DNA of 64,000 nt from assembly GCF_047496725.1 (NCBI RefSeq), contig NW_027328669.1, positions 1,204,501 to 1,268,500 of the forward strand. The letters are read 5' to 3'. The position numbers were made by a program, and so were the translations under genes. Of this stretch, positions 1-12,804 are shown in pieces (the first letter of the stretch is position 1; each line of letters begins with the position of its first letter). The DNA comes from Anoplolepis gracilipes. Taxonomy: Eukaryota; Arthropoda; Insecta; Hymenoptera; Formicidae. The notes under the pieces were generated by a model that ran no database searches, was not told the origin of the DNA, and worked only from the letters and a program-made list of their open reading frames with translations.

Positions 1-1480
1 ATAATAAGTTTGTTTTAAGAGAAACGTATTACAATTTTACCATAAGTTTATATAAGAAAATTATAAGTTATAAGAAAAACGTCATAATAATATAAGAAAC
101 GTTATATAAAAATAACATTTATATTTTATATGTTTAGTTATATTATTAATAAAATATTATAACTGTTAAAAAAGTATAATAAATTAATAAATTATATTTA
201 CTTAATTAAAATACATATTAAAGAAATCTTACACTAATTGTAATAATAATTATAATATTAATTTCTAACAAATTGCACAATCTATTATCACGAGATATAG
301 TAAAGTATAATTAACAATTTTACATTAAATATTAAATTATATGTCACACATCAGACTTTTGTAAAAATAAAACTTTACTATTTTGTTATATTTTTAATTA
401 ACCAGGAATGTATAAGTAATAAAAATTATAATACATTTATATACAAATCCGAATGTACCAATAGTTTTATATATTGTTGTAAAAAAAAAGGCCAAATTTG
501 GAGAATAATAAAACGTTTATTTTATTTCTCTACATTCCCGATAATAAAACAATAGCAACATGAGTTAAAATATATTTATATAATTTAAATACTCCATGTG
601 TAATTATACCCAATGTGTCAAAAAGGTTGATAATATGACAGTATCCTCGTCCGTGTTGATGATAAAGTCATCTCGTCTAATTTAAATCCGTTTTACATCA
701 TAAATTGTAAACGAGAAATAATGACCTTTATGGATTTATATGCACATGCACGACAAAGTATTATTAAAAATGACCAGCAATGAATCAATTTGTGTGAATA
801 TTAAGTGAACCTCCGGGGGCAAAAAATAATTAAAGAACAATCACATCGATCATTTTTATATATTGGAAGTTATTATACGAGACCGGAATAAAGTTAGCTC
901 TGGAAAATCGAATTTCTTCTAATAATAAAGATATCATTAGATAAATAAGTTTACTACTTTAAAAATATAAAATTCTCTGTATTAAATATGTCTATTATTG
1001 AGGATAAATCTAGCAATTTCTTTACGCAACAAAGAATAAATAAAGTTTACTTTAAAAATTCAATAACTGTAATTTATAGTTATAATAAATAATATATTAT
1101 CCGTTTCTTATTATTCAATCATGTTCTTATTTAAATATTTTGACAAACTATTAACTGTCCTTCATATAATATATTATACGATATGTTATAATATACTATA
1201 GAATATATTATACGCATTATTTTGTATTAAGTTGAATTAAATTATATAAAATACACTAATTATCGATTTATTAGCAGTTAAATAATTTGATCACAAAAAT
1301 CATTATAATTAATTATAAGAAAGAGTCTTAAAAAATAACACATTAAAAAATAAACACTAAATTTATACATACAAGCATAAACTTTACGTGTTACAAAGTA
1401 TCTGTCAAGAAGCGTGAAGAAACATTGAGTTAATTAATATATCTGAATCATTGAGGAGATCGTATAAAATTATAAAACAT
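1..1480. other. AT-rich DNA without recognisable gene
   Basis: Very AT-rich sequence. I see no reading frame of useful length, RNA gene or repeat that I can name. AATAAA-type hexamers occur near 508-525 on both strands, but they are expected by chance in such composition. Confidence 0.6.
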
Positions 1481-1559
1481 TGAGTGTTACTGGTTGCTTT
1501 AGTCAAGAATCACGTCAAAGGCCATCGAGTACAAACATCTACAAGAAAAAAATATTATT

Positions 1560-1781
1560 ATGTTAAAAACGTTAAAAACATTATGTGTTTTATTAAAAGT
1601 GTTAATACTAATGAGAGTGACAATCGCGATCTTGGGAAATCTGGAGGATGGTGTAATTCCGGAAAGCTTTCGGGAAAGTATTTTTATACATTTTCTCCGA
1701 TCTAACTTTAGGCCAATAATAAATTTTTACACAAATAAAACTAAATGTCATACATTGCAGATAACAGATTACTTGTTTTAA
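1560..1781 (+). CDS. Short ORF with signal-peptide-like start
   Basis: A 73-codon frame. Its first ~25 residues have a basic start (MLKTLK) followed by a hydrophobic run, as in a secretory signal peptide, then an acidic stretch (LEDGVIPES). A GTATTT that could serve as a splice donor lies near 1677. It sits 2.3 kb upstream, on the same strand, of the sevenless-like pseudogene, so it could be that gene's signal-peptide exon. That is inference only: the sequence itself shows no family motif, and chance is a real alternative. Confidence 0.2.
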   Translation: MLKTLKTLCVLLKVLILMRVTIAILGNLEDGVIPESFRESIFIHFLRSNFRPIINFYTNKTKCHTLQITDYLF

Positions 1782-2160
1782 TGATTGTATCCAAAGTACA
1801 TAATTAAAGAGTTTAATGATATAAGAAAACATATATAAAATTTGTTAATTTTGCGTCACACATTTAAAAATCAATGTCATATAATATACTACAAAATTTA
1901 ACTTTATGAAAACGGTATATTAAAATTTAAATGTAAAAATAAGAATTTAAAAATTTTTAATATAATTTAATTATTCAATTGATTCTCTGCTACACTGCTG
2001 ATAAACACATATGTGATACTTTTGTTAGACATAATGTTTTTATTTTTAGAAATATTTATTTATATTTATTAATTTTCATATAAAACTTACAGTACATTAT
2101 TTTTCCTTCAGCGAGATTTTAATGTAAAAATTCAAAATTTTTGAGTTAAAATAAATTACA
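1757..2160 (+). repeat. Dispersed AT-rich repeat, copy 1
   Basis: About 400 bp that aligns by eye in the same order with 13111-13543. Shared blocks include ACAGATTACTTGTTTTAA-like, ACGGTATATT(A/G)AAATTT and GAGTTAAAATAAATTA. No coding capacity was seen. It may be an old non-autonomous element or a local duplication. Confidence 0.6.
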
Positions 2161-3840
2161 TCACGAAACAGCTACTAAATTCAAAGTAAAAGATTGACGC
2201 AATGAAATTTTAAATTGGCCTTCAATTAGGACCAATAGACAAATCAATATGCACAACAGTTGTCACTCGCCATGTGCATTTATATGCTATTTTTTATTTA
2301 TCATAATTTTTTATATTCCAAAGAATTTTAATTTAATAATTTTTTATATTTCTCTAAAGATAATGTAAAACATTATATACAATATTTAATTTAAAACACA
2401 TTTTGCAATACATAATCTGTTAAATACTAAATTTGTTGAATACCTAATAATGCGAATGCAAATAATGGACAGATCGAAATGAACTAAAACAGTTCGCGGT
2501 TTTAAATATAAATTATTTACTTTAATTTTTAAATTAATTATTTAACTCAATTTCTAACGCCTTACTAACAAAGCTAATAGTTATTTTAAAATGTTAAAAA
2601 GAGTTATCTGTCGCGTATTTATTAACTTTCATATTTAGGATTTTGCTTTCATTACTTCATCAATTTATATTCATCTACGAAATAAATTTTGATCTAATCG
2701 CTTACGTCTGTTTTATCAAGTAATTCGACGAACACTTACAAACTATACAATGTATATTTTTCAACAGGATGTCTCAGCCTTCGAGATTAATGATCACTAC
2801 ATATTATCAAACGTCTCTTCTGACAGCATGACTATATTAAATGAAGGCGGTAAAAGTTTATTGCAGGCATGTCTACATTTCTAAAATCTACTGATAAATT
2901 ATAATAAAACAAACTCTATATATAAAATGTTATCAAAATAAAATTGAATTACATAAAAGGTATAAAAATAATTTATACTTCTTATTCAAGAAATAAAAAT
3001 TAAATAAAAAAGTATTTCTTGTCAGCAAAAAGGTTATAAATAAAAAAATTCAACAAAATTTATTCGAGAGAAAGAAAAAGTTAATATCATTATTTTGCTA
3101 GTTACGTCGTTTATAAGCAGTCACAAATTTTACATTTTTAAATTTTTTATCAATCAGTAAAATACAATAAGCAGTAAAATCATAAGAATTGATGAAAGCA
3201 CTATAACCATTAAAAAATTTCTATTCATTATAACATAATTTGTTTTCACTGAAAAAGTTTTATTTTAGAATAAGATTTCTTCTTTTTACTTAATTAATTG
3301 TGTGTCTAAGTCTTAAAATATACAAAAACATTATTTTTATATTATTCAATTATTTTGAAAATCATTACTGTAGCTATTGATTAATTTTTATCATATTTTG
3401 TGGTTTATGTTTTCATTTCTTTCTTTATTTAAAGAAATGCTTGTCATTAGAACTTACTTATTGTATAATATACTATTTTTTAGTTATATTTCAAGAAATT
3501 TTTCCACTACATTTTTTTTAGTTATTGAAATTAGAATTCTTATACGCAATTATAATACACTAAATGCAATTTTGAAACCTTTATAAAGATTTAATTATAT
3601 GTTTGCTCTCAATTCTTTTATATAATTATATAAAATTCAAAAATTTGAAGACATATTTCCAAGCGAGCCAACATTTCCCAGGGCATTCGTAGATTTTGGC
3701 AATAAATTAAACGAGAAAAACATTTCTGTGACATTCAGATAAAACATTTTTAACTTGTTACTTGTACTCGTATATATGTATAGAAAAACAATTTTGTTTG
3801 TCTCTAATTCTGTCAGAAATTCACTAAAAATATAAAGAAT
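2161..3840. other. AT-rich interval, one possible exon remnant
   Basis: Mostly AT-rich with no clear gene. At 2768-2865 an AG acceptor-like site is followed by an open stretch reading DVSAFEINDHYILSNVSSDS, which could be a decayed fibronectin-type-III exon of the downstream receptor remnant, but it is too short to be sure. A 69-codon hydrophobic frame at 3377-3586 looks like chance in AT-rich DNA. Confidence 0.35.
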
Positions 3841-3841
3841 A

Positions 3842-6800
3842 AATTAAAATAGCTTTCTTTATAGATGAAACAAACCTGAATTTACAAATGGAGTGATATA
3901 AAAATACATGGTCGAGTATTGGTTTATCAAGAACCAAACGAAAATTATACATGTCGCTAATATTTTAGCTACACAGCACATATTGCAATACAAAACGTAC
4001 AATATAACGCCTGATACGATGTACTACTTTAAAATACAAGCGCATAATGAAGTTGGTGCCGGTCTTTACACAAATATCATCAATGTGTCCACGACACATG
4101 AGAATCCGGTACCACTATTTTTTCTCGTCTCAATGAATGATGTGCTGAAAATATTGGATGTAAATTTGCGGATCAGCTTTCCGCTTAAAAAATGCATAGT
4201 TAGAGACGTCGCTTACTTAGAACTGGAACGTAAGATTTATTGGATCAGTGTTAAGAGCTAATAACATGCGATTTTTCAATCAAATTTAATAATTGTATAA
4301 AAATAACTTATCTCGACTTTTCTTCGTATAATCTCCGCATCGATTGGGTGGCAAGAAATCTTTATTGGACGGAACAATAGAATAACTATATAAATACGGA
4401 AAAATGAAAATTATGAAGCTAGACTTATCATTGTGGCAAACTGGAATAGTCAAAGATAATAATACTATTCTGCAAAGAAATAAAATAATTAAATCTTTAA
4501 ATGTGCTGCCTTCTTCAGGGTACATTAAATGTAATTTTATCCATCTAGAGAAAATAACTTCGTTTTTTTTAATAAGTTTGCGATATATGACTAAAAATAA
4601 ATGGTTTTACACGCACAGCTATCCATTTTATAAAACATTATATTTACTAACATTAACGTTTATTTTCTGGTGGCTAAAGAAGGTTATAACAGATAACAAG
4701 CGTGTCTCACCAGTATCGCACAGTAACGTCGTAAACATGTTACAAATTTGTTTCATAATTTTTCATTAATGTAGTATGATTTTTATTGAAGATCATAAAT
4801 AATGGAATCATAAGTTGACGTAGAATTACTTAAATTTTGAATAATCACATAGATTCTGTGCATGCATGTGCGATATACGGTTAAAATGATGTTTTATAAT
4901 TAGAGAATAATACGCCTCTTTTTCAGATATCTTTATTGGGTAGAAATTAATTCGTCATTTAATGAGGAAGCAATGCAATCGGATTTTAATAGAAAAAATA
5001 TAAAACCTATTCTAAACAAGGAAAACAATTTATGTAGTTTAAACAAAGACCCAGAAAATGGAGTCGACATACAAATTGATTACACAAATATTGGCAAGCC
5101 ATTAATATACTGGATACTGTACGATAACTTAAAAACTAATTTAATCGTAACAGACATTTATGGTTATAGATGCAATCTTATTTTTACGAACAATACAAAA
5201 TTTCCTTATATTTAACATTTGATAAGACAAACCTTTACATTGGCTTTAACTACAACCAAGTAATCTATACTTTAGAAAAAAAGTACGCACTTTTCGAAAC
5301 AAAAGAAAAGGCATTTAAATATGATGAAAAAGTAGGTATTTTGTATTCTCGTGTGAATCGAATTATATAGCGTTTAGTAATTCTTTACAACCATATCCTC
5401 CAAGAAAGTGTTAGTAGTTTAGTACTTGACGTAAAAAAATTTCAATCTAAAGTTATAAATTTTTTTAAAGAAGTGACGGTAACCACAAATAGCATCGTCC
5501 TAACTTTCCGGAGTCGGTTCCCATTGACGGATGTAGGAAATACAACTTAGCCACCACTATGTATATCATCTCCGTGAGATATCAAACATGTTTGAACAAT
5601 ATTCTTGACGAATTCAACGAATTTTACGTGAAAACGTACGAACGGCATTACGAAATACAAAATTTAACTTCATTTACAACATACACATTGAAATTTGCAT
5701 TAAGCAATTTCTATGTCGACAAGTTTCCGATGAACTTGCAATTCGGGAAAGATATAATACTAGAAACTACTGACAAGCTCAACGCGCCGGAAAATGTGAC
5801 GGTTCCAGTTGTAACGCCTACTTTGGCGGTAGTCTATTGGATACCACCCAAGAACATAAACTGCGTGGCAGTAACTTACGAGATTCATTGGATGTCAACC
5901 TTTTTTCCAAATGATAGACGAAAAAGAATTACTCTAGATGAATACGACATTATCAATAAAGAATAACCCCAAATTTCGCCCATTTTTTGGCCCTCGAATT
6001 TCAAATCGAACTATATGCCAAACAGTTCTATATGATAGAACATTAATCTCAGAAAAAATTTAAGTTGAGCATAGAGATAGTTTTGGAGATACAGTGGGTC
6101 AAAATGACCAAATTCTCAATATTCCCAATATTGTCCAAGCACTGTAGACACAAAACGAAAGTCAATACTTCTTTGATAACAGTGGGGGTCTGACTAGAAT
6201 TAGTCAAAATAGTTTTCTATCTCCTCCATCCCTGTTGCTTAATATTTTAAGGGTTGCTTAATATTTAAAACTACTCTCAAAACAGTTTTTACTGAATTTC
6301 TCGAAAACGAATGCAGATATGAAAAAATATTTTAAATAAAAGATGTTTGTCTTAAAATTCTGCATAAAAAAGGTCTGTTTCACTTTTTGGATAGGACTAA
6401 CTTTTTAGTCGAAAATTGCCAAATCCCGATATATGCAATGTATCAATTACTATTCCTAAAAAACAAAAAAAACAATAAAGTTTTTGAAAGAAAAATTCAT
6501 TGTTTTTTTTTCATTTTCTCATGTAAGTTTTTCAATATAACAACTAGCAACCCTTTATTTTAATCTTTTATATTTTTATATCTTTAGATATAATTTTCGC
6601 GATTTCTAAAGGGTTATCAAAGAAGTATTGACTTTCTTTTTGTGTCTACAGTCCTTGTACAATATTGGAAATATTGAGAATTTGGTCACTTTGACCCCCC
6701 GTATCTCCAAAACTACCTCTATGCTCAACTTAAATTTTTTCTAAGATTAATGTCCTATCATATAGAACTGTTTGGCATATAGTTTGATTTGAAATTCGAG

Positions 6801-8067
6801 GGCCACAAAATGGGCAAAAAACGTGTGTTTTTGGGGTTACTCTTTGAACGTACGGCAGATGGCAAGTTTTTCAAGTCAAGCCATCATCTGGTGTCAGGAC
6901 AGGAATGCTTGGCATTTGTACGAGTATATCCACTTAATTTTAGTAATTTCTCCAATGACACTTAAATAAAAAATGTCTCCGCGTATCCAGAACCAAATAA
7001 TTTAGTTCTAAGCGGATCCGGTACAAATAGTATAAATATTTCATGGAATCTCAGCGATAACCCATTACACATTGAAGTACAAACAAGTTTATTCGCAAAT
7101 ATGACAAATTGCTAACAATGCTGAGACGTATAATTATACAATAGAATACTATATAGAAAATATACTGCCAGGAACTTTATATAAATTCCGTTTGATCCTG
7201 AGATATTGCAATTACGAGGAAGAATTTATATGGCCGCCTGATGGAGAATTACTTTTAAAACACATGGTAAAATTAATAATTTATTTATATTATCATGTAT
7301 TTATTTTCTAGAAATGTTTTCATAAATTTTTTAAATTAAAAATTTAAGTAAAAACTTTTAAGTAAAAATATCTATGTAATGTAAAATCTTTTAATTACTT
7401 TGGTTAATTTTCTCCAATGCCAAAAGCATTTTGAGCCTGCTCATTTTTGCAAGTTAAATTGATATTACTAAATTTGTAGTTATCTTTAACAATTAAAGCT
7501 TCCCAATTGATGCAAAATTATCCCTCAGGATCAATCCTGAGTTGGCACATGTTCCTGATTTAATAAGTACATGAAACATTGTAGTCTCATTAAGTAAGCA
7601 TTCCCGGAGCACTTGGAACATCTCATTTATCAAATAAAAATACAATACATATATACAAGTTTTGCTCCTAGCACCTGTATCAGTTAAATTGGGAACTTTT
7701 GCGAGCAGATTTACAATTGACGTGTATAGATTGCAACGTTTAATCGTCAAAAATAATTTTAAAATGAGTAATCAGATTGATAATTTGTTTGAATTAGTTT
7801 GAATGAATTTGATTGAAAGTAAAAAGATTGGAATTTATATTATAACGGAACAAAAAATTACTGGTAACTACAAAAGAGATGAATCAGAAATATCAATTTA
7901 ATGTACGGGTTGAAAACGTTTACGGCTTTAGAGACTGGAATAATTCAAGCGATGTCATTGATTTAACAGAAATATTTGCTACGCATTTGATAATAATATC
8001 AACGATCGCGGGTCTTACTATTGGTGTATATTGTATGTGCCATTTGTATTATTGTAAGTATATTTGA
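3842..8067 (+). pseudogene. Sevenless/ROS1-family receptor, extracellular region, decayed
   Basis: Successive plus-strand blocks read as the extracellular part of a sevenless/ROS1 receptor tyrosine kinase, which alternates fibronectin-III (FN3) and YWTD beta-propeller modules. 3908-4260: FN3 end (FKIQAHNEVGAGLYTN) then the start of a propeller (VAYLELERKIYWI). 4310-4375: propeller strand (LRIDWVARNLYWTE). 4404-4530: KLDLSLWQTGIVK and LNVLPSSGY. 4928-5215: YLYWVEINSSFNEEA after a TTTTTCAG acceptor. 5387: QPYPPRKC then stops. 5559-5960: FN3 (LTSFTTYTLKFALSN, VYWIPPKN). 6841-6965, 7000-7265 and 7820-8067: further FN3 pieces ending in VENVYGFRDWN and a hydrophobic membrane segment. In-frame stops and frame changes occur throughout, a palindromic element interrupts one exon at 5964-6839, and no kinase domain follows. 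Introns are retained, so this is not a processed copy. It is probably a decayed duplicate; the true sev gene may lie elsewhere. Confidence 0.75.
5964..6839. mobile_element. MITE with ~230-bp terminal inverted repeats
   Basis: The ends read TAACCCC... and ...GGGGTTA. The outer ~220-240 bp are inverted copies of each other (for example the CTCTATGCTCAACTTAAATT region near 6715 against its complement near 6065). The centre is AT-rich and non-coding. It interrupts the FN3 reading frame of the sevenless-like pseudogene: coding sequence stops at 5962 and resumes at 6841. The superfamily is not identified. Confidence 0.75.
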
Positions 8068-8069
8068 TA

Positions 8070-8872
8070 TAAACTGTAGACTTTAATTTCATATTATTTT
8101 AGATTTGTAGTAATACCGATAATGTGGAAATATATTTATAAGAGATTTAGATAGAATAATCGCGTGTAAGTTCGAGAAAGAAATTTATTTAAAGTAAATT
8201 CACCGCGTACATACAAAGTACTGTCGGCTCGAGCTTCGACTGTCGACTCCTCGATTCGTTTTTTCCGTCGACGTGTCTTAGTACTGCGACCTTATTTATT
8301 TTGGTAATACATACGTTAGTACACATAGGTTAAATTTTAAACGTACACTTTATTTTTAAGTCTCTACAGATTTATATATAAAGTGTCCCATTTTAATCCC
8401 TCCAGTTGAATATCTTGAAAACCCAGTCTGGGAGAGAAAAATGTTTCAGGCAAAAGTTGTATGGTTTCGAGGGGGCCATAAGATGGTACCATTGGTCTGA
8501 CCTTGAAGAGTCATTTGAAGGTCACGTGAAGGTCACCTGAATTTTTTTAAATGGCGCCCCCTATTTTTTGTTACATATTCTTGTAGCTGACTTCGAGAGC
8601 TTTCCAAAACACTATGATAAAATGTTTTTTTATTAAACACTTTTCGAGTTATAAGGCTTCAAAGTTGTAATATTTTGACATAAAATACAAGATATCTCGT
8701 AAAATATTCATTTCTCGATTATCTTACCCTAATATTTTTATGCACAGAATAATGAGACAAATCAATTGGTGTAAAGAAAACACATAGTTATCTTTAAGAA
8801 TAAATCTGAATTTGCAACTAGCAGTTACACATTTTTACTTTAACATAAATATGTGTTTTAATAATTGCAACC
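8070..8872. repeat. Unresolved repeat-derived sequence
   Basis: No gene seen. The block at 8385-8660 (starting GTGTCCCATTTTAATCCC, with GAAGGTCACGTGAAGGTCAC inside) has the look of a fragment of a non-autonomous DNA transposon. 8160-8300 is CG-richer than its surroundings and may be an LTR remnant. Neither was matched to another copy in this window. Confidence 0.35.
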
Positions 8873-9062
8873 CACCGAAGAGTATCTTGCCACAAAAATT
8901 CTTTCTATCTAGGCCGTTCGGAAAAAGGTAGACCGGCAGTAAAAAGATAGGGCCCTTTGACTGCAGATAAGACGCACTCTGCGGTTGAAGTTAGAGGGAT
9001 CCTCCTTCAGGAGATGGCAGTTGAGGAAAAGGGTATAGAAGGTATAGAGAGTTGTAAAAAGG
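8873..9062 (+). mobile_element. 5'-truncated SINE copy
   Basis: The block ACCGAAGAGTATCTTGCC ... TATCTAGGCCGTTCGG ... GACTGCAGATAAGACGC ... CTCTGCGG matches the body of the SINE at 58587-59030. The tRNA-like head with its A and B boxes is absent here, so this is a 5'-truncated copy, as expected for target-primed reverse transcription. Confidence 0.65.
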
Positions 9063-9429
9063 TTGATATACACGGCAAACCCTGAGGGAAGTTCAGATTA
9101 AACCAATTTACCAATAACTATTGCATATATGTATTTGATTTTACGATTTTGCTATTTGCATTTTATTTTGTTGTATTTTCCCATATCTATTAACAATGTT
9201 GGACATTAATTAAAGTGTAGTTCTATAATTGATTTATACACTATACCTGGTATACATCAATATAAAGTTATCTAGAGATGTAGAGAACTTGTTTCTTTTT
9301 CCTATTCTTTTTTTTATCATATAATCACAGTGGTCTTTAAATCGAAGTCTATCACTAATAATTATACTTACAATTAGTATAACTATTTTATTATAAGTTA
9401 AGTATTTCATTATTTTTATTTGTTCCATC

Positions 9430-9980
9430 TTAGAAGGAAAGGTATGGAAATGTTCCTTTCCGATTTTAATGCGCTTTGAATATGCTGTAGCCTAGATCAA
9501 AATAAGAAACACATATTTTTTTATACGTGCCATTATGGCCGTTAAGAAGGTGAAGTACCATCTTGAGAAAAATCGATTTTTATATTTTTGAGCAAATACC
9601 GTTGAAACGGTAAGAGATATAAAAAAATGTTTTTAATAAAAGTTTTATGGTTTTTAATGTACTTCAAAACTGCATAATCAAATTTTTCGAAAGTGTCATA
9701 TTCTTCGAAACCCCCCCCCTCCTGCCTTTACTTTTTGAAAAACCTGATTATGCAGTTTTAAAATACATTGAAAACCATAAAGTTATTATTGGAAACATTT
9801 TTTTTATATCTCTTACCGTTTCGACGGTATTTGCTTAGAAATATAAAAATTGATATTTCTCAAGAGGGTCTTTCACCCCCTTAACGGCCGTATGGGCACG
9901 TATAAAAAAATACATGTCCCCTATTTTGACTTAAACTACAATATATTCAAAGCGGAGGGGGACACATCTTTCCTTCTTAG
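9430..9980. mobile_element. Palindromic MITE, copy 1 of family shared with 60153
   Basis: About 550 bp folding back on itself from CTAAGAAGGAAAG-like ends inwards. Landmarks are AAATCGATTTTTATA, ACCGTTGAAACGGT and ATGGTTTTTAATGTACTT, each with an inverted partner. The loop is C-rich (near 9712). A second copy lies at 60153-60709. No coding capacity. Confidence 0.8.
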
Positions 9981-12640
9981 TTCCATACAAACATTTCAAC
10001 GCACTATTTTCTATTATTTCTCTCCTTATATTCCTAACTATCATATATTTCGTTTTTCCTGCATTTATTTAGATATAGATAAGTTTATTCCGGATTCCCC
10101 ACAAAAATTACCGGGGTTTTCAAGGGTGCACCAAACCCCTTACAGTCTCCTCCACTCTCTTACTCAAACATACACATATCCTACATATATACAATTTACA
10201 TAATTATACCCCAAAACTTATTTCTACGTCTCTGTCAGCTCCTTCCTTCATCCTCTACACTATTACTCTCTCCTTTTGTTCTCCGAACCTGGCCTTTGTG
10301 CGATCTTACAACTTGTTCCCCTCTTCCGCCCTCACGACCCGCCCTTTCCCTTTCATCTCTCCTTTCCTCCCCCTTGCTCTCTACCTGTCCCTTCTTCTCT
10401 CCTCCTCCCTTGCGTCCGTTCTATTCGCCCTCTTGCTTTCTCTTCCTTTTTCTTAACTCCCTTTTCTTCCCCTTTCCCACTACCCTTCCTCTTTTATCTC
10501 CCATTTCTTTCCCTCTTCCAACCATCTCCACAACCTCCCCTCTACCCTCAGTTCTCTATTTGTTGCTATCACGCTTCTTCCTCTTGCCCTCTCTCTCCTT
10601 GCCGCTTCCCCGATTCTCTATCTCATTCTTCTTTCTTCTAGCGTCAGATCTTCATCCACTCCAACTCCTTATTTCCTCCTTATCGCCCCCTCACACTCTA
10701 ATATCTCCTCTTTATCTTCCTTCTCTTCCATCTCTACTAATAAAATTCACGTTCTATCTTCCCTTTTTCTTTCTTCCACTCTCCTCATCCTAGCCACCCT
10801 GCCTATCACTCTCCTCACAATGCCCTCCACCATATTCTTCCTCTTCTTCTATTCCTCTCCAGATCACGTTCTTCTCCCTTCTTTTCCTCCTCTCCTCTTC
10901 TGCCCTTCTTTCTTTTTCCCTTCTCTCCAGCTCCTTTCTCTCTTTCTTTCCTTATTCTCTCCGCGCTCTCCTCCATCCTTCTCCAGGTTCTCTCTTCCTT
11001 CTCTCTTTTTTCTATCTCTCCCTTCTTTCTCTCCTCCCCCCACTTATTCTCTTCTTTCTCTTCTATCACCTTTCACCAGTCGTTACTCCTCCCCTCCTCT
11101 TCTCTTTCTCTTCTTTCCTCATAGCTCTCCTTCCCTTTCTTTTCTAGTCCTCCGTCCTCTTCTCCTTCGCCATTCTTTCCCTCCACTTTGTTCCCCCCTC
11201 CCTCTCCTTTTCCCTTTTCCTTTATCCCTCTTCTTGCCAATTCTAGCCTCTCTTTCAAACCGCTTACTCTCACCTTTCTGCCCTCCAGCTTCTCCCCCTC
11301 TTCCTTCTTCTTCCCTCCTTTCCTCTTCTCTCTTCTTTCCTCCTTCCTTTCTTCCTCCACACCTACCCGCTTTTTCTCCTTTACCTCTTCCTTTTCTTTC
11401 TTCATTACCTTTGCTTTATCCTCTCTTACTTCCCTTCTCTCTTCCTTGCTCATTCCTCTTCTCTTCTCTTCCTGTACCCCATCCTTTCTTCTTTCTTCTT
11501 TCCCTACTTCTCTCTCTCCTGCTTTCACACTCCCTTCTACACCTCTCTTTTCCCTGTTCCATCCTTTTCTCTTTTCCCCTTGCCTCTTTTCCCTTCTTCT
11601 TCCTCTTCTATCGCCCCTTCTCTCCTTCTGTACTCTGCCTTCTTCTCCTTACTCTCCCTCAATGTCTCTAGCTCTCTACATATCCTCTTTGTCACTTCCA
11701 AAATCTCCTCCATGCACTCTCTCATCCCCTTCATCTCACTCTTCAGCTGCCTCAATTCTTCCACCTATCCCTGTTCTCTTCCTCTTCTTTCTTGCTTTCT
11801 TCCTTCTCTCCTTTATCCTGATTCTTCCAATTATATCCTTCCTTCACTTTATCTTATTGCCTTTCCTCTTAATCAACCACTCCTAACCTTTCACCACATG
11901 CGTCTCCTGATTACGCCTGTCAGCCCCTATCGATTCGATATCTCGGCGACCTCCTTTATCGACATCGATCTATCGGTCTGCTTTTCTCGACGATATACCC
12001 TCTATCACACTCTTACCGTCATCTGCCGATGACTCCCTGTACTCCTCCTTCTCTATCGCACCGCTCAGCTCGCCGATATCGATGTATCGACCACATTCCG
12101 CCGTCTTCTCCATTTCCCTCTTCTCCCCGCCTTATATCTCACAACATCTCTTTCCACTTTTAATTTCTCTTCATTTCTTCGCCGTCTCCTCTTTCTCACA
12201 ATTTTCTCTTTCACTTTTGTCTCTCTGCTTTCTGTTCTCTCATCTCTTTTCTCTTTGCTCCCCTCACTTCCTCGTCCTTCTTCATACCACCGATTCTATC
12301 ACGTTATCTTCTTCTGTCTTCTCCCTCCAAGTTTCAGTTCCTTATATTCCTCTTCTTCGCTTACTCTCCTTCTTCACTCCATTTTCCCGCCTTCCACTGG
12401 CCCTCCACTTTCTCCTCCACCCTCACTTTTTATTCATAACCTCTCCTTTCCTCTCAAAAATCTCGAGACTTTTCGCTCTTTCAATTCCCAACATTCTCTA
12501 CCCGCCATCTTCTTCATCCTCCGTTTTTCCTGCATTTATTTTTAACTTTACAAGATATATTCATTCATTTTTGTTAATAAATGCTCTATTTATTTTATTC
12601 TTCAACTCCGCACTACATTTTTTAGTTATATATTAATGTA
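9981..12640. repeat. Pyrimidine-rich tract (~2.4 kb)
   Basis: From about 10200 to 11880 the plus strand is overwhelmingly C and T (CTTCCTCTTCC-like), an extreme strand asymmetry, tapering to mixed sequence by 12600. Long overlapping open frames exist on both strands only because stop codons are rare in such composition. The phrase CGTTTTTCCTGCATTTATTT occurs both near 10044 and near 12521, bracketing the tract. Confidence 0.8.
10815..11764 (-). pseudogene. Possible coiled-coil ORF1 of a non-LTR element
   Basis: Read on the minus strand, the purine-rich side gives Glu/Lys/Arg-rich frames. The stretch at 11537-11764 has heptad-like spacing (MEELRQLKSEMKGMRECMEE, then LEVTKRICRELETL), unlike plain low complexity. 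Further frames at 11073-11528 and 10815-11069 are almost entirely E, K, R and G. Hymenopteran LINE ORF1 proteins can have such coiled coils, so this may be a degenerate ORF1; a purine-rich microsatellite-like expansion is equally possible. Confidence 0.25.
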
Positions 12641-12804
12641 TCTTCTGTTAACATTTTTATACAACATTCTTCTGAACTTTAATTATATCATTTACATATG
12701 TATATAGTAAATAATAATAAAACTGCTAATACAGATTTCTATGGCACTTCATATTCAATGGAAATTAATTTACATCATTTATTGTTGAATCCTGCTGTGT
12801 TCTA

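Noticed and set aside
3377..3586. Hydrophobic 69-codon frame
   Set aside because: Phe/Ile/Leu-rich as expected from AT-rich DNA; no start context, family or conservation.
8067..9430. Kinase domain downstream of the receptor membrane segment
   Set aside because: No GxGxxG, HRD or DFG-like motifs were found in any frame before repeats begin.
10276..12636. Long plus-strand frames (up to 283 codons) rich in Ser, Pro, Leu and Phe
   Set aside because: They arise from pyrimidine-only composition that lacks stop codons; no domain, no conservation, several frames open at once.
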